The notes under the pieces: model-generated
Database searches by the model: none
Told to the model about the DNA's origin: nothing
The model's input: only the letters and a program-made list of their open reading frames with translations
Assembly (NCBI GenBank): GCA_032718475.1
Contig: JAUCBJ010006642.1
Span: forward strand, 56,388-120,387
DNA: 64,000 bases
Reading direction: 5' to 3'
Source: Nemertoderma westbladi
Taxonomy: Eukaryota; Xenacoelomorpha; Nemertodermatida; Nemertodermatidae
Position numbers and translations under genes: made by a program
In this document: positions 1 to 10,810 of the stretch, in pieces
Numbering within the stretch: position 1 is the first letter of the stretch
Layout of the letters: the number at the start of each line of letters is the position of its first letter

Positions 1-46
1 AGAAGATAAAATAACAAAACGATACTAATAATAAAATTTGCCCGTT

Positions 47-183
47 GCAGGACATTGCTTTCACCGTGAGGACCAGCCAGTGCATAATCTTGAGCTTTGG
101 CAGCCTCATGGAGTGAATAAGCATGGTGGACAGCCCATGACTTTCTTGAGACGCATCTTAGAGGACACTGGCCTTGAAGATGC
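47..183 (+). mobile_element. LINE family A, 3' coding fragment
   Basis: This is a short piece of the C-terminal coding region of an endonuclease-bearing non-LTR retrotransposon, called family A here. It encodes the recurring peptide AGHCFHREDQPVHNL and the motif LRRILEDTGLEDA. The same peptides appear near 2.5, 9.8, 27.3, 29.8, 31.6 and 47.3 kb. It stops abruptly at about 183, before the usual 3' end, and runs into AT-rich DNA, so both ends are missing. It is a non-functional relic. Confidence 0.8.
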
Positions 184-394
184 AATTCAATGTAATTCAA
201 TTCAATTATATTATTTCCTGATTAATGATTACGCGCTATAATATAGAAGTATTAGGTAATTGATATCATAAACAACAGGAGCGGACCGGTTATATGGCTA
301 GTGGCAATAGCAGAGCTAGTGATGGCCTCCGGTTAAACCAATATATTACATAAACCAATATATTATCACCTGCAGCAATTTAAATCATGTTGTC

Positions 395-1500
395 TTTTAG
401 GTGTGTTTTTAGTGTTTGTTTAAAAATTGTTGCGCATTTTATAATTATAATATTGTTTGGTAGACTGTTCCAGAATAAAGGATCTAAGACGGAGATAGAT
501 TGGTGAGCGACATGTGATTATGTGTTAGAGGAACCTAAGTTTACCTAGAGCGGACGATCGGGTGTTATAATGATGAAATTCAGATGATTTAGAAAATAGA
601 TATGATAAAGGGTGATTTGTATTTTATTACGCATTAAAAAGTAGTTGACCTAAAGTGAAATTTAAAGAGAGATTCAATGGGAGAATATTTAATGATTTGT
701 AAATAGGGATAGAGGATGCTTGGTAGTGGCTAAAAGTAATGCAGCGCATTATTTTATTAATTTTGATTCTAAGTGGGCGTATTGTCGTTGTATGTGTGGA
801 ACCCCATGCTAATATAGCGTATGTAATATATGGATGTACGAGACAGAAGTAGAGTGTGCGAAGAATTTCAAGGGGAAATAAATATGTGCCTTAATTTATA
901 AAATATGCCTGATGTTTTGCAAATTTTAGTGAGAATATAATTAATATGTGATTTCTAATTTATTTTTCGGTCCATCCATACACCTAGAAATTTCGCATAT
1001 TCTATATGTTTAATATTATTGTTTTTTATTTTGACTTTCGGTAAGCTGTCGTGTGGTTGATTACTAGATATTAAATATTCTGTTTTAGTTCGGTTTAGAG
1101 ATAGGCGGTTGTCGTAAGGGGTGAAAGAGAGTTAATTCGAGAAACAGATTGTGAGCGGTTTGATATAAAAGCTTTGAAATATATTTTTTGGTGTTCCGCG
1201 GATTCCATACGTATCTAATTTTTTAATTGAAATGTTGTGATCAAATGATGATAAAAAGTATCGAATGCATTTTTCAGGTCGATATAGATAGCGCAAGCTG
1301 AGTTTTTAGAGTCCAGTACAGATCGAATTTATTCGGTAACCGTTAAGATTGCATATTGATGATGTCGTTGATATTTTTTCCTGAAGCCAAACTGTCGGGA
1401 TGTTAGAATTGAAAAACACTCAAGGTAGTTTTGAAGTTGGGAATAAGAATTTGTTCATAAATTTTGCTAAATACCGCTAAGAGAGAAATTGGGCGTTAGT
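395..1500 (-). mobile_element. decayed LINE family B (jockey/CR1-like RT)
   Basis: Read on the minus strand, this stretch has scattered reverse-transcriptase motifs broken by stops and frameshifts. RQFGFRKKY lies near 1373-1398. AIYIDLKNAFD lies near 1259-1291 and is the first catalytic-Asp block. YGIRGTP lies near 1189-1211. A C-terminal FWNSLPNNI block lies near 455-480, followed by KQTLKTHL. This order and these blocks are typical of jockey/CR1/Rex-type LINEs. The motifs differ from those of family A, so it is a second lineage. The YADD-type block could not be found. The copy is old and cannot be active. The exact clade is uncertain. Confidence 0.6.
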
Positions 1501-1523
1501 TATTTGGATCGAGTGGATCACCA

Positions 1524-1547
1524 CCCCCCCCCCCCCCCCCCCCCCCC
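1524..1547. repeat. poly(C) tract, 24 nt
   Basis: An uninterrupted run of about 24 C lies between the decayed LINE-B and the left inverted-repeat arm of the Penelope-like fragment. Similar G or C runs occur near 3.17, 14.58, 17.58, 28.44, 42.9 and 44.78 kb. Run length is prone to sequencing error. Confidence 0.9.
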
Positions 1548-1562
1548 TTATAGTTTGGTATT

Positions 1563-1627
1563 ATATCAATGGGGGGAGGTTGAGACTGATCTATTATCGA
1601 ATGACCGAGAGAAAATTTAGTTGCCAA
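1563..1627. repeat. inverted-repeat arm (left) around Penelope-like fragment
   Basis: This ~65-bp arm is the near-perfect reverse complement of 2245-2309. The two arms enclose about 620 bp that includes a GIY-YIG fragment. Penelope-like elements often carry inverted flanking repeats, so the arms may be element ends. They could instead be a local inverted duplication. Confidence 0.75.
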
Positions 1628-1971
1628 TATTTCAGCCACTATATTATAGATTGCAAAACAAACAATAATATAAATACAGGCCTTCATCAGGGCATACGGA
1701 GATTACTCACAAATGTAAAAAACTAGACTACTGTCAACCAGCTACCGGTACTACTTACTACAATACTACTGCTACTGTCTGACTGCACCACTACTGTATG
1801 TATAATGAACGAAGAGCACTGAACTACAGTATAACGCAAACATACAGTATGACAAAACGGGATATAATGTAATTTGGAAGCCGAAGAAATTTAAATATTA
1901 CAAATTTTGCGTCCGAAAAATTATTAAATTTTGCGTGCAAATCAGAAAAGTGTTATATTTACCGGCACTAC

Positions 1972-2292
1972 CTACCAGCCAGTGTTATGTGGTTGCACGT
2001 ACTGTGTATTGAGTGTGGGGTGTAATTGCTGGATGAAATCTTTCTCACTTATTTTCCTATCTGCCCAGTCTTTGCATGTGCGAACTATACGAATTGTGAA
2101 TGGCTGTGCGATACTATGTTGTCCAGGGTGTACGTTGAGAAAATGCTCACCAATGGCTTCCTTGCGATTTCTGCAGCGAACGGAGCTGCGATGCTGCATC
2201 ATTCTGTTCCTGAGGCGCCCGGACGTCTCCCCTATGTAATTCTCTTGGCAACTAAATTTTCTCTCGGTCATTCGATAATAGATCAGTCTCAA
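1972..2292 (-). pseudogene. Penelope-like element, GIY-YIG endonuclease fragment
   Basis: A 106-residue minus-strand frame reads NYIGETSGRLRNRMMQHRSS, then a basic stretch, then EHFLNVHP and a C-terminal KDFIQQLHPTLNTQY. This matches the layout of the GIY-YIG endonuclease of Penelope-like retroelements: a YIGxT core, an Arg-rich helix ending in QHR, an EHF block, and an E...L..LN end. The GIY half is not recognisable upstream, and no RT was found, so it is a 3' fragment. The first ~16 residues are encoded by the right inverted-repeat arm (2245-2309). A degraded GIY-YIG domain from another mobile element is possible but less likely. Confidence 0.65.
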
Positions 2293-2309
2293 CCTCTCCC
2301 CATTGATAT
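2245..2309. repeat. inverted-repeat arm (right) around Penelope-like fragment
   Basis: This is the reverse complement of 1563-1627 with a few mismatches. It overlaps the start of the GIY-YIG fragment, so the repeated unit includes element sequence. Confidence 0.75.
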
Positions 2310-2434
2310 GTTTCCACCGGTGACCCGGGCACGTAAGTTCATCTATAAGTTTGGTATTATTTTAGCGTATTTTAGGCAATCGGGAAAGTTTCCAATAGTA
2401 ATAGATAGATTGATTAAGTAAGTAAGGTGGTGGG

Positions 2435-2812
2435 CAAGTGGTTCAGCAATGGATGAGAGATACAACTAACATTGGAGGTGTTCCATTAATCTCCCCTAGC
2501 TTGACACTTGAAAGGAACTGCCTCCGCTTTGCAGGACATTGCTTTCGCCGTGAAAACCAGCCAGTGCATAATCTTGTACTTTGGCGGCCTCATGGAGTGA
2601 ATAAGCATGGTGGACAGCCCATGACTTTCTGGAGACGCATCTTAAAGGACAGATGTCATGTTTCATCCTGCTCTCTGTCATGATCTAACAAATGTCATGG
2701 GTGATGAGGAATTGTGGCGGCGCAATTTAGGCCGTTACAAGCCGGCACAGTATTCTTAATACATCTGTAATATATGTATAATGCAGCTGCAACGCAGCAT
2801 GCCGATCGTAGT
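2435..2812 (+). mobile_element. LINE family A, 5'-truncated 3' copy
   Basis: This fragment encodes the family A C-terminus, including NIGGVPLISPSLTLERN, AGHCFRRENQPVHNL and NKHGGQPMTFWRRILKD. A degenerate end follows (NVMGDEELWRRN...KPAQYS). The 3' untranslated end carries the family signature GCAGCATGCCGATCGTAG followed by a short (TAG)n tail, ending about 2812. A ~20-nt insertion before the tail resembles the copy at 27.4 kb, so the two form a subfamily. 5' truncation and a triplet-repeat tail are characteristic of RTE-like LINE insertion. It is non-functional. Confidence 0.85.
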
Positions 2813-4340
2813 AGTAGTAGCCCGTTGTTATGGTAACAATAAAACTATGACTTCATGACATAGAACATCAGAACATGACTTCGATTATGATCATGAAGGT
2901 TGAATGTATAACATTGATTTGCACCTGAAGTACATATAAAATGGTTCTGACGGATATTCTACATAAACTATCTACAATATTATTGGAATGTTTCATGATT
3001 TTAGCACAAGCGGAATACAAATTTGGCAATGATTTAGAAAACGATTGATATTTGCAAAATTTACCGAAATATATAGTAGAAGCGATATTTAAAGGCGTAT
3101 TTCGAACAGTTGTCATGTAACCGGGTTCAAATACACACTTCAACTGATTCTCTGATGCCGGTTTATGAGGGAGGGGGGGGGGGGGGGGGGGGGGGGGTGG
3201 ATGCTGGGGGTTGGGTGGTCACGAATTCGGTAGGATTAAAAGATAATGGTGTTTTGCAAATGACCTCGTGTTGCCATGGTGAAACGGCACCCAAAAATTC
3301 GCAATTGAGCTAGGCATCAGACGGATTCGGAATCAGCACACTCGATTTAGCTTAAAACCGTTGGATGCCGGCCATTACAGAAATTTGCCTTCGCCATCGC
3401 TTTCTAGTCTCATTTTCAGGATTTGGAACCAGACTATGTCAACGGAGGAACTTAATAATGACCTTCAGCAACTTAATAACGTAAATAAATCCAATTCCAG
3501 CTGTTTGAGATGCAAACAAGGTGTTAAGAGAGCTCTTGCATCACATTTTGAAACAACGCTTTTTGATTCTCGTTCTCGCAACACTGCAACCAAAACGCTG
3601 TGGTGGACCAGCATTGAGCATTCACAGCACTGTCACCTCGCGGTCACTTCGAAGTGAACCGGGCTTAAGGAATGATTTATGTATTGACACATACTGATTT
3701 TCTGATCTTTCAATCATCCATTGACTCGATAGTAATGAATTTACAATTGAAACACATTTTCACTACAAACGCTTGTACAATTCTTCAATGCCTCGACACA
3801 TATTATTTCCATTTCGGGACGTCTAGCTGTCGGATTTATACACTCCATGCCATATCATTCATTACTCAGCCGGAAAATACAGCTCGTAAAAAAATTGCAG
3901 ATGGTCGCAAAACCTTAAGTAATATATATACTTATACTTATACCTATATACTTATAGCCTTAAGTAATTATTGTTGAAAATCGATAAATAAGATCCATAA
4001 CTTATTCATGAATATGACTTCATGCAACTAGAAGCAGAAATAATAGAAATAAAATACAATATTTTATACGTCTAACAATGTTACTGCTACAGAAGAGGCC
4101 CTAATTAAAATGTGCCTGGGTACCGGTTATGAAGCCAGTCTCTTCTCTATTTTATAGGGTTTCGGATTCTCTAGGCTTGTCCACTTGTCTTTTCCTTTTG
4201 GAAATTATAATTTAGAAAATAATATATATTACCTATTTCTTTTACAAAAAGTAGAATTTGTTTTTGTCCGAATTTTTAATCCTCACTTTAGAGGAATAGT
4301 AAAAGTATACTTTGTTGAGGCCGAAGGCCGAGGAAAAGTT
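2813..4340. other. no gene recognised; poly(G) tract
   Basis: The stretch holds a 25-nt poly(G) run at 3173-3197 and a 98-codon open frame at 3361-3657 with no recognisable domain. A near-perfect palindrome centred near 3650 (GGTCACTTCGAAGTGAACC) lies at the end of that frame. I see no coding gene that can be defended. Confidence 0.5.
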
Positions 4341-4345
4341 GTCCA

Positions 4346-4690
4346 CAAATGCGGACATTAAAGTCTTGATTGTCCGCACTTTTGCGGACAATAATGGGGT
4401 ATATTAAGGACTACTTCCTTTTTGAAAAAAAATATAAATATGATTACATTTTATTTTACATTTAAATTTTAATTTTAATGTTAATTTTTTTATATTTAAA
4501 TGTTAATTTGATTAATAATTACCAACGTAATTCATAGATTTGAATAAATAATGCGAAATTAACTGAATTATTTACTTATTGATTGGGAAATTACGTTGGA
4601 AATTATTAATCAAATTAACATTTAAACAACTGCAAATGCGGATATTAAAGTCTTTATTATCACCACTTTTGAGTACAATAAAGGGGATAT
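4346..4690. repeat. direct-repeat-flanked hairpin element
   Basis: Two diverged ~68-bp direct repeats (4346-4412 and 4626-4692), each with an AAATGCGGAYATTAAAGTCTT core, flank a segment with a strong inverted repeat. Its left arm 4495-4531 pairs with 4589-4626, about 37 bp, with a ~57-bp loop. The structure resembles a small non-autonomous element, but no target duplication was found. Confidence 0.5.
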
Positions 4691-4724
4691 TTTAAAGAAA
4701 TAAATGAAACTTCAAATTTCCATA

Positions 4725-4803
4725 TTAATGTAGCTCAAAGGTTATTGAGTTGGAATTTGTATGCCTTGCGGCCGCAGATCTCGGGTTCGAATCTCAACCA
4801 GTT
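4725..4803 (+). repeat. tRNA-like (pol III promoter-like) module
   Basis: An A-box-like TAGCTCAAAGG is followed about 54 nt later by a B-box GGTTCGAATC. The D-stem pairs and the T-stem is partly paired. The acceptor stem is poor, so this is not a functional tRNA. It is more likely a tRNA-derived SINE head or a tRNA relic. Confidence 0.4.
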
Positions 4804-6520
4804 AAAGTGATATTATTTGCAAAAATATTTAATGTATTAAGACAATAATGGGGTATTATAGCAGTGATATTCTCCGGACACAAAATGTACATTCTAGCAC
4901 ACACACACGCCACCCCAGACAAGCAGTAATAATAATTACTTTATAGGCTACTCCAATATATAAAAAATTGTAGCTACCTGAAAATGCAGAAGTTGGTCTT
5001 TATATTAATTATTCCTTCAATTAATTAGTTTGCAAAATGAGAATCTCGCCATCATTCAATATAATATGTTATGCTCAATTAAATCATGATCAGTTTAAAG
5101 TATCTACAAAAGATTTTATTATTTATGGACAACAACCCTAATTTATCGATGATTTAAAGTGAATATAATACACAAAAAAACAGAAGCATTAATTTATAGC
5201 CAAGAAAATAGAATACATTCACTTGAAGAGTGAGCAAAAAGTTCAACAAATTGAGGCAAGGCTGAATTTTTTTCAGATTGGATAACAAAAACCCTTAGGA
5301 ATAACAACTATGGGGCTTTTTATTTAACATTTTTTTCCTTAATCAATCAAAGAGAATGATAATATATCCTCACAACAATTACTGATTCTGGGAATCTACA
5401 GATAAACTACTTTACTTTATAGTTATTTTAGATTTTTTATTTGAGTTACTATATTTAAACCGACATTTTTTGAAAGGAGTACATTTTTTGCGGTTGTTTC
5501 TTATTTGGACACATTATTTTGGACCGCCATACAAATACTGTATGGTATTTTATTTCGTGGATTTGTTTAGTTTCGAACGACTTTACAAAACTCAGGAAAA
5601 CAAAAGTTTGATTATTGTTATTATTGTTGTATTATGTTGTTGTATTATTATTGATTATTGTAACAAATTTTTTGTTGCCCCGATTTTTGCCTCGTGGGAA
5701 ACAAACTTGATTGGATGTTTGTTGTTATAGAAAGCACTCTAGCCTATAAGATTTGTTTTCCCTGAGTTTTGTAAAGCCGTTCGTACGAGTTTGCCAAAGT
5801 CGTGGAAACAAAATAAAAGATTACAAAACTGGCCGCGTAGAACCACCATAATATACCTAGATAATATTGTTAATTAAAAAAATAAAATATAAAAATAAAT
5901 TTATATATTAAAAAATTGCAGCCGGACATTTAATGTTGCAGTTTTGTTTGCCGATGGTCGCCATGGAAACAAGAAGTTGTCTTTGCATGATGACAATATA
6001 AACCATCAATATGTAACAGTACCATAAATTTACTATTAGATTTTGTAATTGCGACGTCATAATGAGAGTTTCTAGTGGCCCTTCATTCAAATAGGTTATA
6101 CATGAATATATGAATGAGTTTCAATTTGACGTCATATCTTTGTTTGGATCGGGTATCTCTCTTGTGGATATTTCGACAATCTTTCTCTCGGGGTTGATGT
6201 TTTCATCACTCGAGGTGGTGTTTGATAGGAAACGAGAAAGAGCCACGCCCACTGTTTCAGAACCACGGCGGACCAATGTTGTGGTGTTTATTAGTTGTTG
6301 TTGAGCCGTCCATCGGAAACACACTTCAAAATCTGCAACCTCATAATCTGAGGGATATGCATTGCGGGCGTATGAAATAAAAAGTAGCATAATATTGCAT
6401 TTTTGATACACCTCTACTGGTCGGGTAAAAGTTGATACTGGACGATGTGCGAAGGACTAATACTATTTTATTTAGTAGAACTGAGACATTATAGCAAGTG
6501 GCTAGAAGTTAAAGTGTAAA
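4804..6520. other. no gene recognised; inverted repeat at 5574-5783
   Basis: This is AT-rich sequence with only short chance frames. A 31-32 bp inverted repeat is present (5574-5604 against 5752-5783, core CTTTACAAAACTCAGG), with a ~147-bp spacer rich in TTATT. Nothing else can be assigned. Confidence 0.5.
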
Positions 6521-6527
6521 CAATAAT

Positions 6528-6775
6528 TACGGCTAGATTCCGTGGTCTGGCCACAGGTTGATCGACAGCAGGTTCCCTGAGCGAAACCGGAAGTCTAGTG
6601 GGAAGGGAGGTAGATATTCTACTGGGTAATCACCTGAGAATCGGATAACGGTCTTTCGATTTTCTCACCCTCATGACGAAAGTTATCCCATCAGTGACGT
6701 TTACTGGAGGAGTTCCCTTACAATTAACGCAATTCCGATCTCGGCGAATGCATGTCTAGCCGCAATATTATATTA
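6528..6775. mobile_element. candidate short inverted-repeat element (MITE)
   Basis: The left edge ATTACGGCTAGA and the right edge TCTAGCCGCAAT are inverted with one mismatch. They enclose about 225 bp of more GC-rich, non-coding sequence than the surroundings. No clear target-site duplication could be fixed, so the family is unknown. It could be a chance pairing. Confidence 0.3.
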
Positions 6776-6783
6776 TCAATTAA

Positions 6784-6990
6784 GGAAAGGAGCAGGTTAC
6801 ATTGGCACTTTATTGTAACTGAAACAATAAACAATAGTTACAACTGTATCATCAATAGTACAGGAACAGTTTTATTCTTGCGAGTAATCAGCTGATATTT
6901 GCTTAGATTTTCCCGTGGAGAGGTATGAACTTTGCTTTCAATCAATGGGGCTCAAACATTCTCACTAATTGTGCCTGACCTATATAAATC
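6784..6990 (-). repeat. dispersed repeat with GTAACCTGCTCC motif
   Basis: On the minus strand this carries the GTAACCTGCTCCTTTCC core also seen at 32.38, 36.70, 42.35-42.68 and 46.64-46.73 kb. Similarity to the 36.7-kb copy continues for about 150 bp (shared GAGTAATCAG and TGGAGAGG blocks), so this is a genuine dispersed family. Confidence 0.5.
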
Positions 6991-8639
6991 TATCCCCAAA
7001 CATTCTAAAAGTAATCCTTACAAAATCTTGTGGCTGGCGGGACTTAATAGATATATTATACTAAGTATATTAGATGCAAATCGAGAGTCAATTTTGTCTT
7101 TGTAAAAATGGCAGCGGGCTTCCAGCTTCCTGAGCAATATGAATTTATGTGTGGTAGGCCCGTCATAACATGCATTTCAAATTTAAAGACCGCCTCCTGA
7201 AATGTAACTTTGTATTCTAGAACATTGGTAAACTAAAAGTCATCTTAAGGTGTTATCACATAATTTTTGTGCACGTATGCTTTTAAATTTTCAGCTTAAC
7301 AAAAATTTATACTTTATAATTAATACTATGATTGATTAGTTCCTTAGATTTGCAAAAGATATGATATGACGAAAAATAGATGTTATTCCTTAGGCTTTAT
7401 GCTATGGTTTCTGAAAATATAGCCAAATTGACCAAATGAGTCCCAAAGTGTAATATTTACTATCATGGAATGAATTCTAATTTGTAAAACAAGTCCACTG
7501 CCATTGCATACAATCTACACTGTCTTTTAGAAAGGCGTTTCACAACTTTGATACGTTTTGTAATGAAAATGAATAATCGCACACTTATTACCTATTGGTT
7601 AATAAACATTGTGGATTGGTGGCTTTTGTATAGGTAGTGATAGATAAATAATACTGACCGATTTATTGATGTAATGAGAACACTTTGGCAGGCCTCACAG
7701 TGTCACAGAAATTATAAATGTCATATATACAAATTATCGATATCAAAATAAATATTGACTGAACAAAAATAATTACTAAAAAAGTTGATTATCTATAGAA
7801 AAAGATTAATGTATGTATAGTTAAAGTAAAGTCATAAATAATTGAAAAACTGTCTACCAAAAACTACAGAAGTTCATTGAAAGAATTTAGTTAACAATTC
7901 GTAACATTGATTAGAAATAGTTTTCTCGCCAAGGACTGGATATGATAATGAAGCCCATGCTAATAGCAGAAGCTGGGGAATTCAACCAATGGAAAGTGTG
8001 GAAATTTGAACGAGTGGCCAATTGGGTAATCGGAAGAGAAGAAGTGCTCTTACTATTAACGTTTAATAATATGAAAAGCCTCTCTCATATGAAGTAGCTT
8101 GTATTATTCAACCGCAGTGGTAATTGTAAATTTAATTAATTAGACAGTTTACAGACAGCATGGCGCCATCCATCTGGGAACGGAATGTAATTTCTAACAA
8201 ACTATTACCGGTATATATAAAGCTTAAAAGAGCGGGGCAATAAAAAAGATGGTTTAATTACTATACCGCTTACAGTAACTGTTTCAATTCATAAATTATT
8301 TATTTCAGACCGTATTGTCATTTACAGTCCGTATCAGACAGTCTATTGTAGACATTTATTGTCCGAATTGTACAAGTCAAGACATTCCTACATACAACCA
8401 ACTTGAAAGAAAAAACAAATACCCCTGCCTATTAAAATCTCACGAATTATTCAAGATTATATAACTGGTGCATAAAAACAAATTAAAATATGTGAGGCAT
8501 TATTCATAAATTTCTAGTATTCTAGAATGTCCGAAGTGCAATTTAGTATTGACGCTACGAGTAAGTTAGTTATTATCTTTTTCTGAAAAACTGGCAATAC
8601 TGCGCGTTGACTAATATGAATATAAAAGTGCTCAGAAAC
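6991..8639. other. no gene recognised
   Basis: AT-rich sequence with no long open frame, no recognisable motif and no obvious repeat. Confidence 0.5.
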
Positions 8640-8800
8640 AACATATCCGGTGCCGGCGGACCCAGAAATATATGTTAGAACTTTTTTGGGCGCAGCTTTG
8701 CAAAGTCGGCAATGACATCCAGGTGGGATCGAACTGGTGACCTCCGGGTTGTAAGTCTGTCACTCTAACCATTCAGCTAGCGGTTCAGGTAAAATACCTG
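8640..8800 (-). repeat. tRNA-derived SINE
   Basis: Read on the minus strand, the head has an A box TAGCTGAATGGTTAGAG and, about 40 nt later, a B box AGTTCGATCCC. A GC-richer body follows, ending near ACCGGATATGTTG. The spacing and the tRNA-unrelated 3' domain are those of a tRNA-derived SINE rather than a tRNA gene. Neither a 3' tail nor flanking duplications were identified. Confidence 0.6.
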
Positions 8801-8945
8801 ATACTTGCCTGATGACCTGATAAATGCCAATATACTGTATTATTTGTCACTGTGTACTACAGCACTGATCTATTTGAGTCTCTATTATATTAATTCAAAT
8901 CAATGAATGAGGTCATTCATACTATCGTTCTGGCTACTCCTGGCC

Positions 8946-9030
8946 TACTATTACTACTATGATCAGCATGATGCATTGCAGTTGCATTTTTAAGAATGAT
9001 GTGCCGGCTTGTCGACAAAATGTCGTTAAA
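8946..9030 (-). mobile_element. LINE family A, 85-bp 3' end with target duplication
   Basis: This is only the last ~85 bp of family A on the minus strand: the GACAAGCCGGCAC block, the ATGCATCATGC signature and a (TAG)n-type tail. It is flanked by a perfect 11-bp duplication, TACTCCTGGCC, at 8935-8945 and 9031-9041. This is a severely 5'-truncated insertion made by target-primed reverse transcription. Confidence 0.85.
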
Positions 9031-9087
9031 TACTCCTGGCCAGTCCTGCACTCTTAGGAAATAAGTTGCATTGATGACAATATGCAT

Positions 9088-9648
9088 CTTAACTTGAATC
9101 CGCGTTTTACACCCATTCCCGGATCCCGTAACACTTTGTAATTAACTTGAATCCGCGTTTTACACCCCTTCTCGGATCCCGTAACACTTTATAATTAACT
9201 TGAATCCGCGTTTTACACCCCTTCCCGGATCCATTAAAACTATGTAATTAACTTGAATCCGCGTTTTACACCTCTTCCCGGATCCTGTAACACTTGGTAA
9301 TTAACTTGAATCCGCGTTTTACACCAATTCCCGAATCCTGTAACACTTTGTAATTAACTTGAATCCGCGTTTTACACCCCTTCCCGGATCCAGTGACATT
9401 TTGTAATTAACTTGAATCCTCGTTTTATACCCTTTCCCGGATCCAGTAAAATTGGTAATTAACTTGAATCCGCGTTTTACACCCATTCCCGGATCCCGTA
9501 ACACTTTGTAATTAACTTGAATCCTCGTTTTATACCCCTTCCCGGATCCAGTAAAATTGGTAATTAACTTGAATCCGCGTTTTACACCCATTCCCGGATC
9601 CCGTAACACTTTGTAATTAACTTGAATCCGCGTTTTACACCCCTTCCC
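9088..9648. repeat. 53-bp minisatellite, about 10-11 units
   Basis: Tandem units of 53 bp share the core TTAACTTGAATCCGCG, TTTTACACCCCTTCCCGGATCC in varied form, and a variable spacer. Units differ by a few substitutions. A LINE-A copy is inserted at its right edge and a remnant unit continues at 10459-10484. Because 53 is not a multiple of three, the open frames across it are artefacts. Confidence 0.9.
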
Positions 9649-10458
9649 TACTAGGATCGGCATGCTGCATTGCAGCTGCATTTTTAAGAATGCTGTGCCG
9701 GCTTGTCAACAAAATTGCACCTCCACAACTCCCTATCACCCATGACATTTGCTAGATCATCCGCATCTTCAAGGCCAGTTTCCTTTAAGATGCGTCTCAA
9801 GAAAGTCATGGGCTGTCCACCATGCTTATTCACTCCATGAGGCTGCCAAAGTACAAGATTATACACTGGCTGGTCCTCACGGCGAAAGCAATGTCCTGCA
9901 AAGCGGAGGCGATTTTGTTCTAGTGTCAAGCTTGGGGGAACCAATGAGACACCTCCAATGTTATATAGTGTCTGGTTGGAGATGTGTGCATTGTACTTGA
10001 CACAATGAACCCGGCGTAGCATTCTTGTGAATCCAGAGTTTTTGTGTCCTCAGCAGTTAGAGCCCAGCATGGACTCTCATAGAGGAGTACTGGAACTACT
10101 GCTGCTCTAAATAATCGGACCTTAAGTTTCCGATTAATTCTCGGTGAGTTCCAAATCCTGGAAAGCCTATTTAAGGCTGCCCATGACTTTCCCTTACGTA
10201 TTCGAAGGTCCTCACCTGACTTCCGGATCCATGATCCCAGGTAACAGAAGTCGTCCACATGCTCAAGCATACCATCCTTTGAGCTTATGCTCATCCGATC
10301 AGAGACTTGCTGAGGACTTTCAAAGTTAACTGTCAAAATCTTGGTCTTTCTGGAGTTAATAAAAAGACCAACACTAGAAGCAGCATGTTCTCATGAGCTG
10401 AGGAGCCGTTGGGCTCCCTCTAATGATTCTGAGAGTACTCCTAAGTCATCAGCAAAGT
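9649..10458 (-). mobile_element. LINE family A, 5'-truncated copy inserted in minisatellite
   Basis: The minus strand encodes the C-terminal part of the family A polyprotein. Successive blocks read ADDLGVLSESLEGAQRLLSS (degenerate), TVNFESPQQVSDRM, VDDFCYLGSWIRK, WAALNRLSRIW, LFRAAVVPVLLY, then AGHCFRREDQPVYNL and NKHGGQPMTFLRRILKE. Frameshifts break it near 10.0 kb. The 3' end has the GCATGCCGATCCTAG tail. It is flanked by a perfect 11-bp duplication CACCCCTTCCC (9638-9648 and 10459-10469), itself part of the 53-bp minisatellite. The 5' end falls just upstream of the FADD-type motif, so the RT core is absent. Confidence 0.9.
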
Positions 10459-10485
10459 CACCCCTTCCCGAATCCATTAAAACCG

Positions 10486-10810
10486 ACCGACAGAATGTCT
10501 AGCACTGCCTACGCCCACCCATTAAATACTCATACCCTGGATCCAAGTCTGTCCCCTATCACTGACTCCCATGAAGGGCATTATGGTGCCTCAAGGCTGG
10601 TCGTGCCTGGATTGGTCGAGGCGGTGATGGACAGCGGGCCCACTAGGGTGTTGGGCAAAGTCGCCCTGGTAAATGAGGACTCCCTCTATAGGGAAATATT
10701 GAATGAATCCTCATTAAATCTGCAGGCCATGCAGGAGGCAGTAAATAATAAAATGAAACAATTGAACAATATCGATTTTGAATTAAATCGATTAAAAAAA
10801 CAACGAGAGA
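10486..10810 (+). pseudogene. BEL/Pao copy A, gag linker region (5' part)
   Basis: This encodes DRMSSTAYAHPLNTHTL, SRLVVPGLVEAVMDSGPTR, EDSLYREI and a coiled-coil-like basic stretch ending KKQRE. It is near-identical to copy B at 19074-19390. By position in copy C (55.9-58.0 kb) this is the long N-terminal half of Gag, before the capsid-like domain. Its left edge abuts the last 53-bp minisatellite remnant, so the element start is lost. At CGAGAGA (10804-10810) it is cut by a 7-kb insertion and resumes at 17816. Confidence 0.75.

Noticed and set aside
3361-3657. 98-codon open frame
   Set aside because: No recognisable domain, no supporting neighbour and ends in a palindrome; such lengths arise by chance.
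5470-5730. Membrane protein of 86 residues
   Set aside because: Hydrophobic only because of TTATT-rich sequence between hairpin arms; no support.
9088-9648. CRISPR-like array of regular repeats
   Set aside because: Direct tandem units without unique spacers, in a eukaryotic transposon-rich setting; an ordinary minisatellite.
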